6,162 nucleotides of DNA from CAYWJT01 sp964458655 (lineage in GTDB: Bacteria > Acidobacteriota > Aminicenantia > Aminicenantales > Saccharicenantaceae), in contig CAYWJT010000086.1 in the NCBI GenBank assembly GCA_964458655.1, positions 1 through 6,162 of the forward strand. The letters are read 5' to 3'. The translations under genes and the position numbers were made by a program. Below, one piece after another: positions 1 to 5,481 of the stretch. Each line of letters starts with the position of its first letter. Positions within the stretch are counted from its first letter, which is position 1. The notes under the pieces were generated by a model. That model worked only from the letters and a program-made list of their open reading frames with translations, did not search any database and was not told the DNA's origin.

Positions 1-1
1 C

Positions 2-178
2 CAGAGGAACAGCCTGGCGGCCTGGAACGAGGGCCGCGACTTCCGGGAGCTCGTCGCGGCCGACCCGGAGATAGGCCGGCGCCTGAAGGGCCGCGAGCTC
101 GAGGCCTGCTTCTCGCTCGAGCCCTATCTCGACAAGATCGATTACATCTACGAAAGGGTGCTCTCCCATGAAAGTTAG
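2..178 (+). CDS. purB: Adenylosuccinate lyase, C-terminal fragment
   Basis: This is the last 58 residues of an open frame that enters from the left edge and stops at TAG 176-178. PurB releases fumarate twice in purine synthesis, from SAICAR to give AICAR and from adenylosuccinate to give AMP, in the cytoplasm as a homotetramer. The visible part is the family's C-terminal helical region: RNSLAAWNEGRDF, then a DPEI segment, then ELEACFSLEPYL and a final KIDYIYERVL. This matches the usual PurB ending (a W..g.dF..l...D..I, then Lf....Yl..vd.If.Rv pattern). The catalytic His and Ser and the fumarase-type signature lie outside the window, so activity cannot be judged here. Its last 11 nt overlap the start of purS, which suggests translational coupling. 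The ending and the purS neighbour make the call secure despite the truncation. Confidence 0.88.
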   Translation, partial: QRNSLAAWNEGRDFRELVAADPEIGRRLKGRELEACFSLEPYLDKIDYIYERVLSHES

Positions 179-428
179 GATACTCGTCACCTACAAGGAC
201 GTCGTCCTCGACCCCCAGGGACAGGCCGTCAAGAACGCCCTCCACACCCTCGGCTGGTCGGCCGTCCAGGACGTCCGGCAGGGCAAGGTCTTCGAGCTGA
301 CGCTCGACGGCGTCAGCCGCAAGCAGGCCGAGGCCATGGTGCCGGAAATAGCCCACAAGGTCCTGGCCAACCCCATCATCGAGAAGTTCTCCTGGCAGTT
401 CGTCGCCGAAACGGAAAAGAAGAAGTAA
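168..428 (+). CDS. purS: Phosphoribosylformylglycinamidine synthase subunit PurS
   Basis: This 86-residue protein is the small structural subunit of the three-part FGAM synthase. It bridges PurQ and PurL and is thought to help pass ammonia from one to the other. The family pattern is clear: an N-terminal beta strand VRILVTYKD, the signature VLDPQGQAVKNALHTLG at about residues 13-29, VRQGKVFEL at about 36-44, and LANPIIEKF near residues 66-74. The length is typical (about 80-90). The tail EKKK is lysine-rich. The ATG at 168 lies inside the end of purB, with an AAAGGGTG stretch at 153-160 as a modest ribosome site; no better start exists and the family N-terminus begins right here. The next gene, purQ, starts 12 nt after the stop. 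A separate purS implies the small-PurL type of enzyme, and purL downstream is indeed that type. Confidence 0.96.
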   Translation: MKVRILVTYKDVVLDPQGQAVKNALHTLGWSAVQDVRQGKVFELTLDGVSRKQAEAMVPEIAHKVLANPIIEKFSWQFVAETEKKK

Positions 429-440
429 GGGACGGGTGAC

Positions 441-1184
441 ATGAGATTCGGAGTCGTCCAGTTCCCCGGCTCTAACTGCGATTTCGACACCTTCCACGTC
501 CTCAGGGACGTCATGAAGCGGGAGACGGTCTTTCTCTGGCACAAGGACCACGACCTTCAGGGCGTGGACTGCGTCGTGCTGCCGGGCGGTTTCTCCTACG
601 GCGACTACCTGCGTTCCGGCGCCATCGCCAGGTTCTCGCCGCTGATGAGGGAGGTCAAGGCCTTCGCCCGACGGGGCGGCCTGGTGCTCGGCATCTGCAA
701 CGGCTTCCAGATCCTGCTCGAGCTCGGGCTGCTGCCGGGCGCCATGCTGCGGAACAGGCGCCTGAAGTTCCTCTGCGACCATGTTTACGTCAGGGTAGAG
801 AACGCCCGCACGGCCTTCACCCGGGCGGGGCGCAAAGGTCAAGTGCTTAGGATCCCCATCGCCCACTTCGACGGCAACTATTACGCCCCGGCCCGCACCC
901 TGAATGAGCTCGAACGCAGCGGCCGGGTCGTGCTACGCTACTGCGACGCGCAGGGCCGCGTCACTGACGAAGCCAACCCCAACGGCTCGCTCCATAACAT
1001 CGCCGGGCTGATGAACGGCCGCGGCAACGTCCTGGGCATGATGCCTCATCCGGAAAGGGCCTCGGAGCGGGTCCTGGGCAGCGAGGACGGCCGGGTCATC
1101 TTCGCTTCAATCATCGAGACGCTGGAAGCGAAAAGGGCGGGAAAAGGCGCCGCTGCGCGCCGGACGAAGAAGGTCGAGAGATGA
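441..1184 (+). CDS. purQ: FGAM synthase glutaminase subunit PurQ
   Basis: This 247-residue class I (triad) glutamine amidotransferase hydrolyses glutamine and supplies ammonia to PurL for turning FGAR into FGAM. The oxyanion region LPGGFSYGDYLRSGAIA is at about residues 47-63. The nucleophile elbow GICNGFQ has Cys86, and the MPHPER motif supplies His203 and Glu205, so the catalytic triad is complete. RIPIAHFDGNYYAP (about 137-150) is the conserved central strand region, with FDG in place of the more common GEG. The protein is roughly 20 residues longer than many PurQ proteins (B. subtilis 227); the excess is a basic tail from about residue 231 (KRAGKGAAARRTKKVER) whose codons also hold the likely ribosome site for purL. 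The start ATG follows GGGACGGGTGAC, 12 nt after purS. The stop TGA overlaps the purL start as ATGA. Confidence 0.96.
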   Translation: MRFGVVQFPGSNCDFDTFHVLRDVMKRETVFLWHKDHDLQGVDCVVLPGGFSYGDYLRSGAIARFSPLMREVKAFARRGGLVLGICNGFQILLELGLLPGAMLRNRRLKFLCDHVYVRVENARTAFTRAGRKGQVLRIPIAHFDGNYYAPARTLNELERSGRVVLRYCDAQGRVTDEANPNGSLHNIAGLMNGRGNVLGMMPHPERASERVLGSEDGRVIFASIIETLEAKRAGKGAAARRTKKVER

Positions 1185-3391
1185 TCACCAAGGAAATCCT
1201 GGAACAGCACAACCTGACCGAAGAGGAATACGGCCGCATAGTCGAACTCATCGGCAAGGAGCCCAACCTGACCGAGCTCGGCATCTTCTCGGTCATGTGG
1301 TCCGAGCACTGCGGCTACAAGAGCTCGCGCGTCCACCTGAAGAAGCTGCCCACGACCGGCAAGCGCGTCGTCCAGGGCCCGGGCGAGAACGCAGGGGTCA
1401 TCGACATCGGCGACGGCCAGGTCATAGTCTTCAAGATCGAATCCCACAACCACCCTTCCTTCATCGAGCCCTACCAGGGAGCGGCCACGGGCGTCGGCGG
1501 CATCCTGCGCGACATCTTTACCATGGGCGCGAGGCCGATAGCCCTGCTCGACTCGCTGCGCTTCGGCCCGCTCGAGACGCCGCAGAACCGGGCCGTCATG
1601 GAGGGCGTCGTCTCCGGCATCGCCGGCTACGGCAACTCCATCGGCGTGCCCACGGTCGGCGGCGAGGTCGCCTTCAACTCCTGTTATTCACTCAACCCCC
1701 TCGTCAACGTCTTCTGCCTCGGCCTGGCCCCAAAGGACAAGCTCTTCCTGGCCCGGGCCGAGGGCGTCGGCAACGCCGTCATCTACGTCGGCGCCAAGAC
1801 AGGCCGGGACGGCATCCACGGCGCGACCATGGCCTCGGCCGAGTTCGGCAAGGAGACAGAGCACAAGCGGCCGAACGTCCAGGTCGGCGACCCCTTCAAG
1901 GAGAAGCTCCTGCTCGAGGCCTGCCTGGAAGCCATGGAAAAGGGCCTCATCCTGGGCATCCAGGACATGGGCGCGGCCGGCCTGACCTGCTCGACGACCG
2001 AGATGTCGGCCAAGGCCGGCACCGGCATGGAGGTCGACCTCGACCTCGTGCCCCAGCGCGAGTCGGGCATGACGCCCTACGAGATCATGCTTTCCGAGTC
2101 CCAGGAGCGGATGCTCCTGGTGACCAGCCCGGACAAGGTCCAGGCCCTTCAGGCTATCTTCGCCAAGTGGGACTTGGACGCGCCGGTCATCGGCCGGGTG
2201 ACTGAGGGCGGCCGCCTCAAGGCGACCTTCAAGGGCGGGACCGTGGTCGACATCCCGGTCGACGCCGTGGTCAACCTCTGCCCCGCCTACAGGCGGCCGA
2301 GCCGGGTGCCGGATTACTTCCAGGAGAAGCGGACGCTCCCGGACGTGCCGCCGCCCCAAGACTATTCCGCAGTCCTGCTCGAACTGCTGGGCTCGCCGAC
2401 CATAGCCGACAAGAAATGGGTCTTCAGCCAGTACGACCACATGGTCCAGACCAACACCTCGTTCCTGCCCGGGGCCGACGCCGCCGTGCTCAGGATAAAA
2501 GGCACGAAGAAGGCCCTGGCCATGACCCTCGACGGCAACTCCCTGTACTCGTATCTCGACCCGGAGACCGGCGCCAAGGCCGCCGTGGCTGAGGCCTGCC
2601 GCAACCTGGCCGCCGTGGGCGCGAGGCCCGTCGGCGTGACCAACTGCCTCAACTTCGGCAACCCGGAAAAGCCGGAGGTCATGTGGCAGTTCGAGAAGAC
2701 CATCGACGGCCTGGCCGAAGCCTGCCGCGTCTTCGAGATCCCGGTGACCGGCGGCAACGTCAGCTTCTACAACGAAACCGAGGGCCAGGCGGTCTATCCC
2801 ACGCCGGTGCTGGGGATTGTGGGTGTCATCGAGGACATCGGCCGGGCGGTAAGACCCGGGTTCGGCCGGGCCGGCGACGTCATCATCCTGCTCGGGGAAA
2901 GCCGGGAGGAGCTGGGCGGCAGCGAATACCTGAGGACCGTCCACGGGCTTCAGGCCGGCGCCCCGCCGCGGGTCGACCTCGAGCTCGAGAAAAAGACCCA
3001 AGAGCTCTGTATCGAAGCCGCCGAGCGCGGGCTGCTCCGTTCGGCCCACGACCTCTCCGAGGGCGGCCTGGCCGTGGCGCTGGCCGAGTGCGCCTTCGCG
3101 GCCGAAAGCGGGACAGGGTGCGTGGTGGAGCTCAACGACGGACTCAGGCCCGACGCCTCCCTTTTCGGCGAGTCCCAGTCCAGGATCGTCATAAGCTGCA
3201 GCCAGAAGAACGCCCCGGCCGTCCTGGCGCTGGCCGCGGCAAAGAAAGTCCCGGCGGCGGTCATCGGCCGGACCGGAGGCCGCGGCATCGTCGTCAAGCA
3301 CAACGGCCGGGTCCTTATCGATGTGCAGGTGGAAGACGCCCGGCGCGTCTATCGAGAGGCCATACCGGCTTATTTCCGGGCCAAAGACTGA
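1181..3391 (+). CDS. purL: FGAM synthase synthetase subunit PurL (small type)
   Basis: This 736-residue ATP-dependent ligase converts FGAR plus ammonia to FGAM in step 4 of purine synthesis. Its length is that of the small PurL family (about 720-750), which lacks the built-in PurS-like and glutaminase domains of the roughly 1,300-residue enterobacterial enzyme. It has two PurM-like halves. In the first, FSVMWSEHCGYKSS (36-49, with the conserved His43), ESHNHPS (87-93), GAATGVGGILRDIFTMGARP (100-119) and SESQERML (305-312) are all present. In the second, GADAAVLR (431-438), GVTNCLNFGNPEKPEVMWQF (485-504), PVTGGNVSFYNET (521-533), SAHDLSEGGLAVALAE (621-636) and FGESQSRIV (662-670) are intact. 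The start ATG shares ATGA with the purQ stop, and AAGAAGG at 1169-1175 or nearby is the likely ribosome site, so translation is probably coupled to purQ. No missing core motif was seen. Confidence 0.98.
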   Translation: MITKEILEQHNLTEEEYGRIVELIGKEPNLTELGIFSVMWSEHCGYKSSRVHLKKLPTTGKRVVQGPGENAGVIDIGDGQVIVFKIESHNHPSFIEPYQGAATGVGGILRDIFTMGARPIALLDSLRFGPLETPQNRAVMEGVVSGIAGYGNSIGVPTVGGEVAFNSCYSLNPLVNVFCLGLAPKDKLFLARAEGVGNAVIYVGAKTGRDGIHGATMASAEFGKETEHKRPNVQVGDPFKEKLLLEACLEAMEKGLILGIQDMGAAGLTCSTTEMSAKAGTGMEVDLDLVPQRESGMTPYEIMLSESQERMLLVTSPDKVQALQAIFAKWDLDAPVIGRVTEGGRLKATFKGGTVVDIPVDAVVNLCPAYRRPSRVPDYFQEKRTLPDVPPPQDYSAVLLELLGSPTIADKKWVFSQYDHMVQTNTSFLPGADAAVLRIKGTKKALAMTLDGNSLYSYLDPETGAKAAVAEACRNLAAVGARPVGVTNCLNFGNPEKPEVMWQFEKTIDGLAEACRVFEIPVTGGNVSFYNETEGQAVYPTPVLGIVGVIEDIGRAVRPGFGRAGDVIILLGESREELGGSEYLRTVHGLQAGAPPRVDLELEKKTQELCIEAAERGLLRSAHDLSEGGLAVALAECAFAAESGTGCVVELNDGLRPDASLFGESQSRIVISCSQKNAPAVLALAAAKKVPAAVIGRTGGRGIVVKHNGRVLIDVQVEDARRVYREAIPAYFRAKD

Positions 3392-3400
3392 AAGGGAGGG
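3392..3400 (+). promoter_or_regulatory. Ribosome binding site deciding the purN start
   Basis: AAGGGAGGG sits in the 13-nt gap between the purL stop and ATG 3405. Its GGAG core ends 6 nt before that ATG. The alternative in-frame ATG at 3321 lies deep inside purL with no comparable site, so this sequence fixes the purN start at 3405. Confidence 0.75.
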
Positions 3401-3404
3401 TGAT

Positions 3405-4046
3405 ATGGAAGAGGCGGCTTTCCGCAGCCCGAAGAAGCGCGGCCGGGTCGCGGTATTCCTGTCCGGCCGCGGTTCCAACTTCCTGGCGCTGGCCGAGGCC
3501 GCGCGCGCGGGCCGGATGAACGCGGAAATCGGCCTGGTCCTCAGCAACAAGCCCGAGGCGCCCGGCCTGCTCAAGGCCCGCGAAATGGGCCTCGAAACCC
3601 TCTGGCTCAACCCCAAGGAATTCGGCTCCAGGGAAGATTACGACGCCGCCGCCATGAAGGAAGTCGAAGCCAGGGGCATCGACCTCATCTGCCTGGCCGG
3701 CTACATGAGGATAGTCACGCCGGGCTTCTGCGAGGCCTGGAAATACCGGATGATGAACATCCACCCGGCGCTCCTGCCCTCCTTCCCCGGCCTCGAGGCC
3801 CAGAAGCAGGCCCTGGAATGGGGCGTCAAGTTCTCGGGGTGCACGGTCCATTTCGTCTTCGCCGAGGTGGACATGGGCCCGATCATCCTCCAGTCGGTCG
3901 TCCCGGTGCTCCAGGACGACACCGAGGAGAGCCTGGCCGCGCGGATACTGGCCGAGGAACACAAGACCTATCCCGAGGCCGTCAGGCTATATTTCGAGGG
4001 CCGCGTCGAGGTCCGCGGGCGCCGCGTCTTCATCCTGGAAAAGTGA
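3405..4046 (+). CDS. purN: Phosphoribosylglycinamide formyltransferase (GAR transformylase)
   Basis: This 213-residue cytoplasmic enzyme transfers a formyl group from 10-formyltetrahydrofolate to GAR, giving FGAR, the substrate of the PurSQL complex encoded just upstream. The phosphate-binding loop LSGRGSNF is at residues 19-26. The folate and catalytic region is AGYMRIVTPGFCEAWKYR (98-115) followed by MNIHPALLPSFPGL (117-130), with catalytic Asn118 and His120. VHFVFAEVDMGPIILQ (148-163) carries catalytic Asp156. These correspond to Asn106, His108 and Asp144 of the E. coli enzyme, which has 212 residues. ATG 3405 is chosen over an in-frame ATG at 3321 because of the strong ribosome site and because the longer form would add 28 residues inside purL. 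The first 12 residues (MEEAAFRSPKKR) are a short basic extension absent from the E. coli protein. It is the last purine gene here; a 185-nt gap follows. Confidence 0.96.
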   Translation: MEEAAFRSPKKRGRVAVFLSGRGSNFLALAEAARAGRMNAEIGLVLSNKPEAPGLLKAREMGLETLWLNPKEFGSREDYDAAAMKEVEARGIDLICLAGYMRIVTPGFCEAWKYRMMNIHPALLPSFPGLEAQKQALEWGVKFSGCTVHFVFAEVDMGPIILQSVVPVLQDDTEESLAARILAEEHKTYPEAVRLYFEGRVEVRGRRVFILEK

Positions 4047-4052
4047 TGCTCG

Positions 4053-4071
4053 AGCGGCAATAGCTGCCGCT
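4053..4071 (+). terminator. Hairpin after purN, possible weak terminator
   Basis: AGCGGCA (4053-4059) and TGCCGCT (4065-4071) form a perfect 7-bp GC-rich stem with a 5-nt loop, beginning 6 nt after the purN stop. Its position suits the end of the purine operon. No run of T follows (the next bases are AACCAGG), so it is not a canonical intrinsic terminator; it may act with Rho or protect the 3' end of the message, or be chance. Confidence 0.3.
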
Positions 4072-4184
4072 AACCAGGCCGACCATTCCCCCAAAAATAC
4101 ACATCGTGAAATATCTTCCCATTGCCGGAGAGACCTAGTATTCCGGAGCAGGCGCCCTCGACGCCCGCCGGTAAGGGAACGGCC

Positions 4185-4213
4185 TTGCCAAAACCACCGG
4201 TCTTTCATAGACT
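4185..4213 (+). promoter_or_regulatory. Candidate sigma70-type promoter upstream of the unknown exported protein gene
   Basis: TTGCCA (4185-4190, five of six matches to TTGACA) is followed after exactly 17 nt by TAGACT (4208-4213, four of six matches to TATAAT). It is the best-placed pair in the gap after purN. A caution is that transcription would begin only about a dozen nt before ATG 4232, almost on the ribosome site, giving a very short leader. Confidence 0.3.
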
Positions 4214-4219
4214 GAGGCG

Positions 4220-4226
4220 AAGGAGG
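4220..4226 (+). promoter_or_regulatory. Ribosome binding site for the unknown exported protein gene
   Basis: AAGGAGG is a near-perfect Shine-Dalgarno sequence ending 5 nt before ATG 4232. It is the strongest ribosome site in the window and supports both the reality of this gene and its start. Confidence 0.8.
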
Positions 4227-4231
4227 CCGGA

Positions 4232-4840
4232 ATGAACAGTCAGATCGCGGGATTCGCGAGAGTCGTCGTCCTTTCATTCGTTGCGTCCGGTATCCTGGCG
4301 CTCCTTTGGCGCTCGAACCTCCCGGCTCAGGACCGCAAGGAAGGCACGGAGCTTGAAAAACTGGCCGGGAATTTCGAATACAGGCTCACGACCGGCTCCA
4401 AATATCGCCTGACAAACGGCTTGTTCGAAGAGGACAGGTCGCTCGACGACCAGGTCCGCATCAGGCTTTGCGCCGCGGCGGCGGGAGACCTGAACGGGGA
4501 CGGCCTCGGGGACGCGGTCGCGATACTGACCTCCAATTACGGAGGGAGCGGCTCTTTCTATGAACTTACGGCCCTGGTAAATCAAGGCGCGGCGATGGAA
4601 CAGGCGAACAGCGTTGAGCTCGGGGACCGTGTGGAGATAAAGGGGCTCAAGGTGGAGGCTGGAGCGGTCGTCGTGGACATGCTGGCCCACGGCCCGGACG
4701 ACCCGATGTGCTGCCCGACCATGAAAACGACGAGGCGTTTCCGCCTGAAGGACGGCCTCTTGACCGAAATACGGCGAGAGGGCGTAAGCGCGCCGGGAGG
4801 GCCGCATCCGGAAGCGACGCGCGGCCCAAGACATGACTGA
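4232..4840 (+). CDS. Exported or membrane-anchored protein of unknown function with GDLNGDG and CCPT motifs
   Basis: This 202-residue protein has no function that I can name. A hydrophobic stretch at residues 11-26 (VVVLSFVASGILALLW), preceded by Arg10, is a signal peptide or N-terminal anchor; no clean AXA cleavage site follows, so an anchor is quite possible. The rest would lie outside the cytoplasmic membrane. FEYRLTTGSKYRLTNGLFEE (48-67) is followed by AAGDLNGDGLGDAVAIL (83-99), an Asp-rich loop (D86, N88, D90, D94) like the calcium-binding loops of FG-GAP and dockerin proteins. Then come NYGGSGSFYELTALV (102-116), VELGDRVEIKGLKVE (128-142) and HGPDDPMCCPTMKTTRRF (153-170). The same order of motifs occurs, from memory, in uncharacterised secreted proteins of other bacteria such as Chloroflexi. 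Three cysteines (80, 160, 161) could form a disulfide. The tail after about 185 looks disordered. Its codons are less GC-biased than those of the purine genes. Confidence 0.82.
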   Translation: MNSQIAGFARVVVLSFVASGILALLWRSNLPAQDRKEGTELEKLAGNFEYRLTTGSKYRLTNGLFEEDRSLDDQVRIRLCAAAAGDLNGDGLGDAVAILTSNYGGSGSFYELTALVNQGAAMEQANSVELGDRVEIKGLKVEAGAVVVDMLAHGPDDPMCCPTMKTTRRFRLKDGLLTEIRREGVSAPGGPHPEATRGPRHD

Positions 4841-4847
4841 CGTTCCT

Positions 4848-4883
4848 TTGAAGGTGGCCTAGGCGCTTTTATTCATGTATCAT
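4848..4883 (+). promoter_or_regulatory. Weak candidate promoter elements upstream of the SHOCT protein gene
   Basis: In the 114-nt gap 4841-4954, TATCAT (4878-4883) matches five of six bases of the -10 consensus. The only -35-like hexamer nearby is TTGAAG (4848-4853), 24 nt away, which is too far for a standard promoter. Start from here is possible but read-through from the preceding gene is equally likely. Confidence 0.18.
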
Positions 4884-4943
4884 GGAAGCGACCCGACCGG
4901 ATGGCGGCAGCGGCGCAAACGGCCGGAGTAATTATTCAGCGGC

Positions 4944-4949
4944 GAGGAG
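4944..4949 (+). promoter_or_regulatory. Ribosome binding site deciding the SHOCT protein start
   Basis: GAGGAG ends 5 nt before ATG 4955. The longer in-frame start at 4901 is preceded by GACCCGACCGG, with no comparable site, so 4955 is preferred and the protein is 150 rather than 168 residues long. Confidence 0.65.
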
Positions 4950-4954
4950 AGACT

Positions 4955-5407
4955 ATGCAGATACCTGAACAAAGAACGGACAACCGCCCGGTAAAAAGAG
5001 CCTCCATACGGCCCAGCCCGACCGCGTCGGCCATACAGCTCGTCATGGGCATCGTCTTCCTTATCTTCGGGGTTGTCTTTATATCGGGCAACTTGTCCGG
5101 GGCGGAGGAAGGCCGAGGCCCCATGCTCTTCTTCATGTTCATCTGGGTCATCGGCTGTCTGGCTATCATCGTGTATTCCATAATAAACCTGCAGTCATTC
5201 AAAGGCCGCAAGCCCGGTCTGATGTCGCTCGAGATCGTCGAGATGGAGAAAGGCGACACAGACGGGATCCAGCCGGCTGCGGGTCCCGAGGCCGGTCTTG
5301 ACTTCGAAACCAAGCTGCGCAAGCTGGAGGCCCTGCGCCGGGACGGCATACTGAGCGAGGATGAATACCGGCGCAAGAAGCAGGAGATCCTGGAACAGAA
5401 GTGGTGA
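4955..5407 (+). CDS. Two-helix membrane protein with C-terminal SHOCT domain
   Basis: This 150-residue protein has a polar, basic N-terminus (1-23), two hydrophobic segments likely to cross the membrane (about 25-46, IQLVMGIVFLIFGVVFI; about 57-79, MLFFMFIWVIGCLAIIVYSI), a linker, and a C-terminal SHOCT domain at about 117-147. The SHOCT signature is clear in KLEALRRDGILSEDEYRRKKQEIL: a short helix, the G-I-L-[ST]-x-x-E-[YF] turn and a second helix ending in KK.EIL. SHOCT domains are found at the ends of many unrelated bacterial proteins and probably mediate oligomerisation or binding; the specific role is unknown. With an even number of membrane segments, both ends would sit on the same side, by the positive-inside rule the cytoplasm. 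The start at 4955 is set by the ribosome site. A DUF2330 gene begins 74 nt downstream on the same strand and may be co-transcribed. Confidence 0.86.
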   Translation: MQIPEQRTDNRPVKRASIRPSPTASAIQLVMGIVFLIFGVVFISGNLSGAEEGRGPMLFFMFIWVIGCLAIIVYSIINLQSFKGRKPGLMSLEIVEMEKGDTDGIQPAAGPEAGLDFETKLRKLEALRRDGILSEDEYRRKKQEILEQKW

Positions 5408-5471
5408 CAGGGAAGACCGCTCAACCGCTTCTCATGCTTAACGACCACGCCCCCGGGAAACCGACAAGAAC

Positions 5472-5475
5472 GGAG
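5472..5475 (+). promoter_or_regulatory. Ribosome binding site for the DUF2330 gene
   Basis: GGAG ends 6 nt before ATG 5482, with A-rich bases between. The ATG opens directly into a signal peptide, so site and protein agree on this start. Confidence 0.6.
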
Positions 5476-5481
5476 AAAAAT

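Larger units (their letters stand above)
4047..4231. other. 185-nt non-coding gap between the purine operon and the envelope genes
   Basis: No supported gene lies here. It contains a 7-bp hairpin right after purN, a repeated CCGGAG (about 4125-4130 and 4143-4148), a relatively AT-rich patch around 4090-4120, a candidate promoter at 4185-4213, a 6-bp hairpin at 4198-4214, and the ribosome site of the next gene. Its length and the switch in gene content suggest a transcription-unit boundary. No known riboswitch or tRNA was recognised. Confidence 0.6.

Noticed and set aside
1297..2205. A 302-codon + strand frame inside purL
   Set aside because: The translation is Arg, Gly, Pro and His-rich, typical of a shifted frame of a GC-rich gene; purL in the other frame has all family motifs.
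2683..3519. A 278-codon + strand frame spanning the purL to purN junction
   Set aside because: Arg and Gly-rich shifted-frame translation without motifs, overlapping two secure genes.
1688..3616. A 642-codon open frame on the minus strand opposite purL and purN
   Set aside because: It lies opposite two clear purine genes, has low-complexity Gly, Arg, Asp, Glu and Leu-rich content, no recognisable domain and no matching ribosome site. Strong third-position GC bias creates such antisense frames.
4125..4148. Direct repeat CCGGAG separated by 12 nt in the gap after purN
   Set aside because: Only 6 bp long in a GC-rich genome, so chance is a sufficient explanation; two copies do not make a convincing operator.
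4901..4954. Longer start for the SHOCT protein at ATG 4901
   Set aside because: No Shine-Dalgarno sequence precedes it, and the added residues (MAAAAQTAGVIIQRRGET) look like translated leader; ATG 4955 has GAGGAG at the right distance.
5408..5481. Possible terminator or promoter between the SHOCT and DUF2330 genes
   Set aside because: No stable stem with a T run and no convincing -35 and -10 pair was found in these 74 nt, so co-transcription is the simpler reading.
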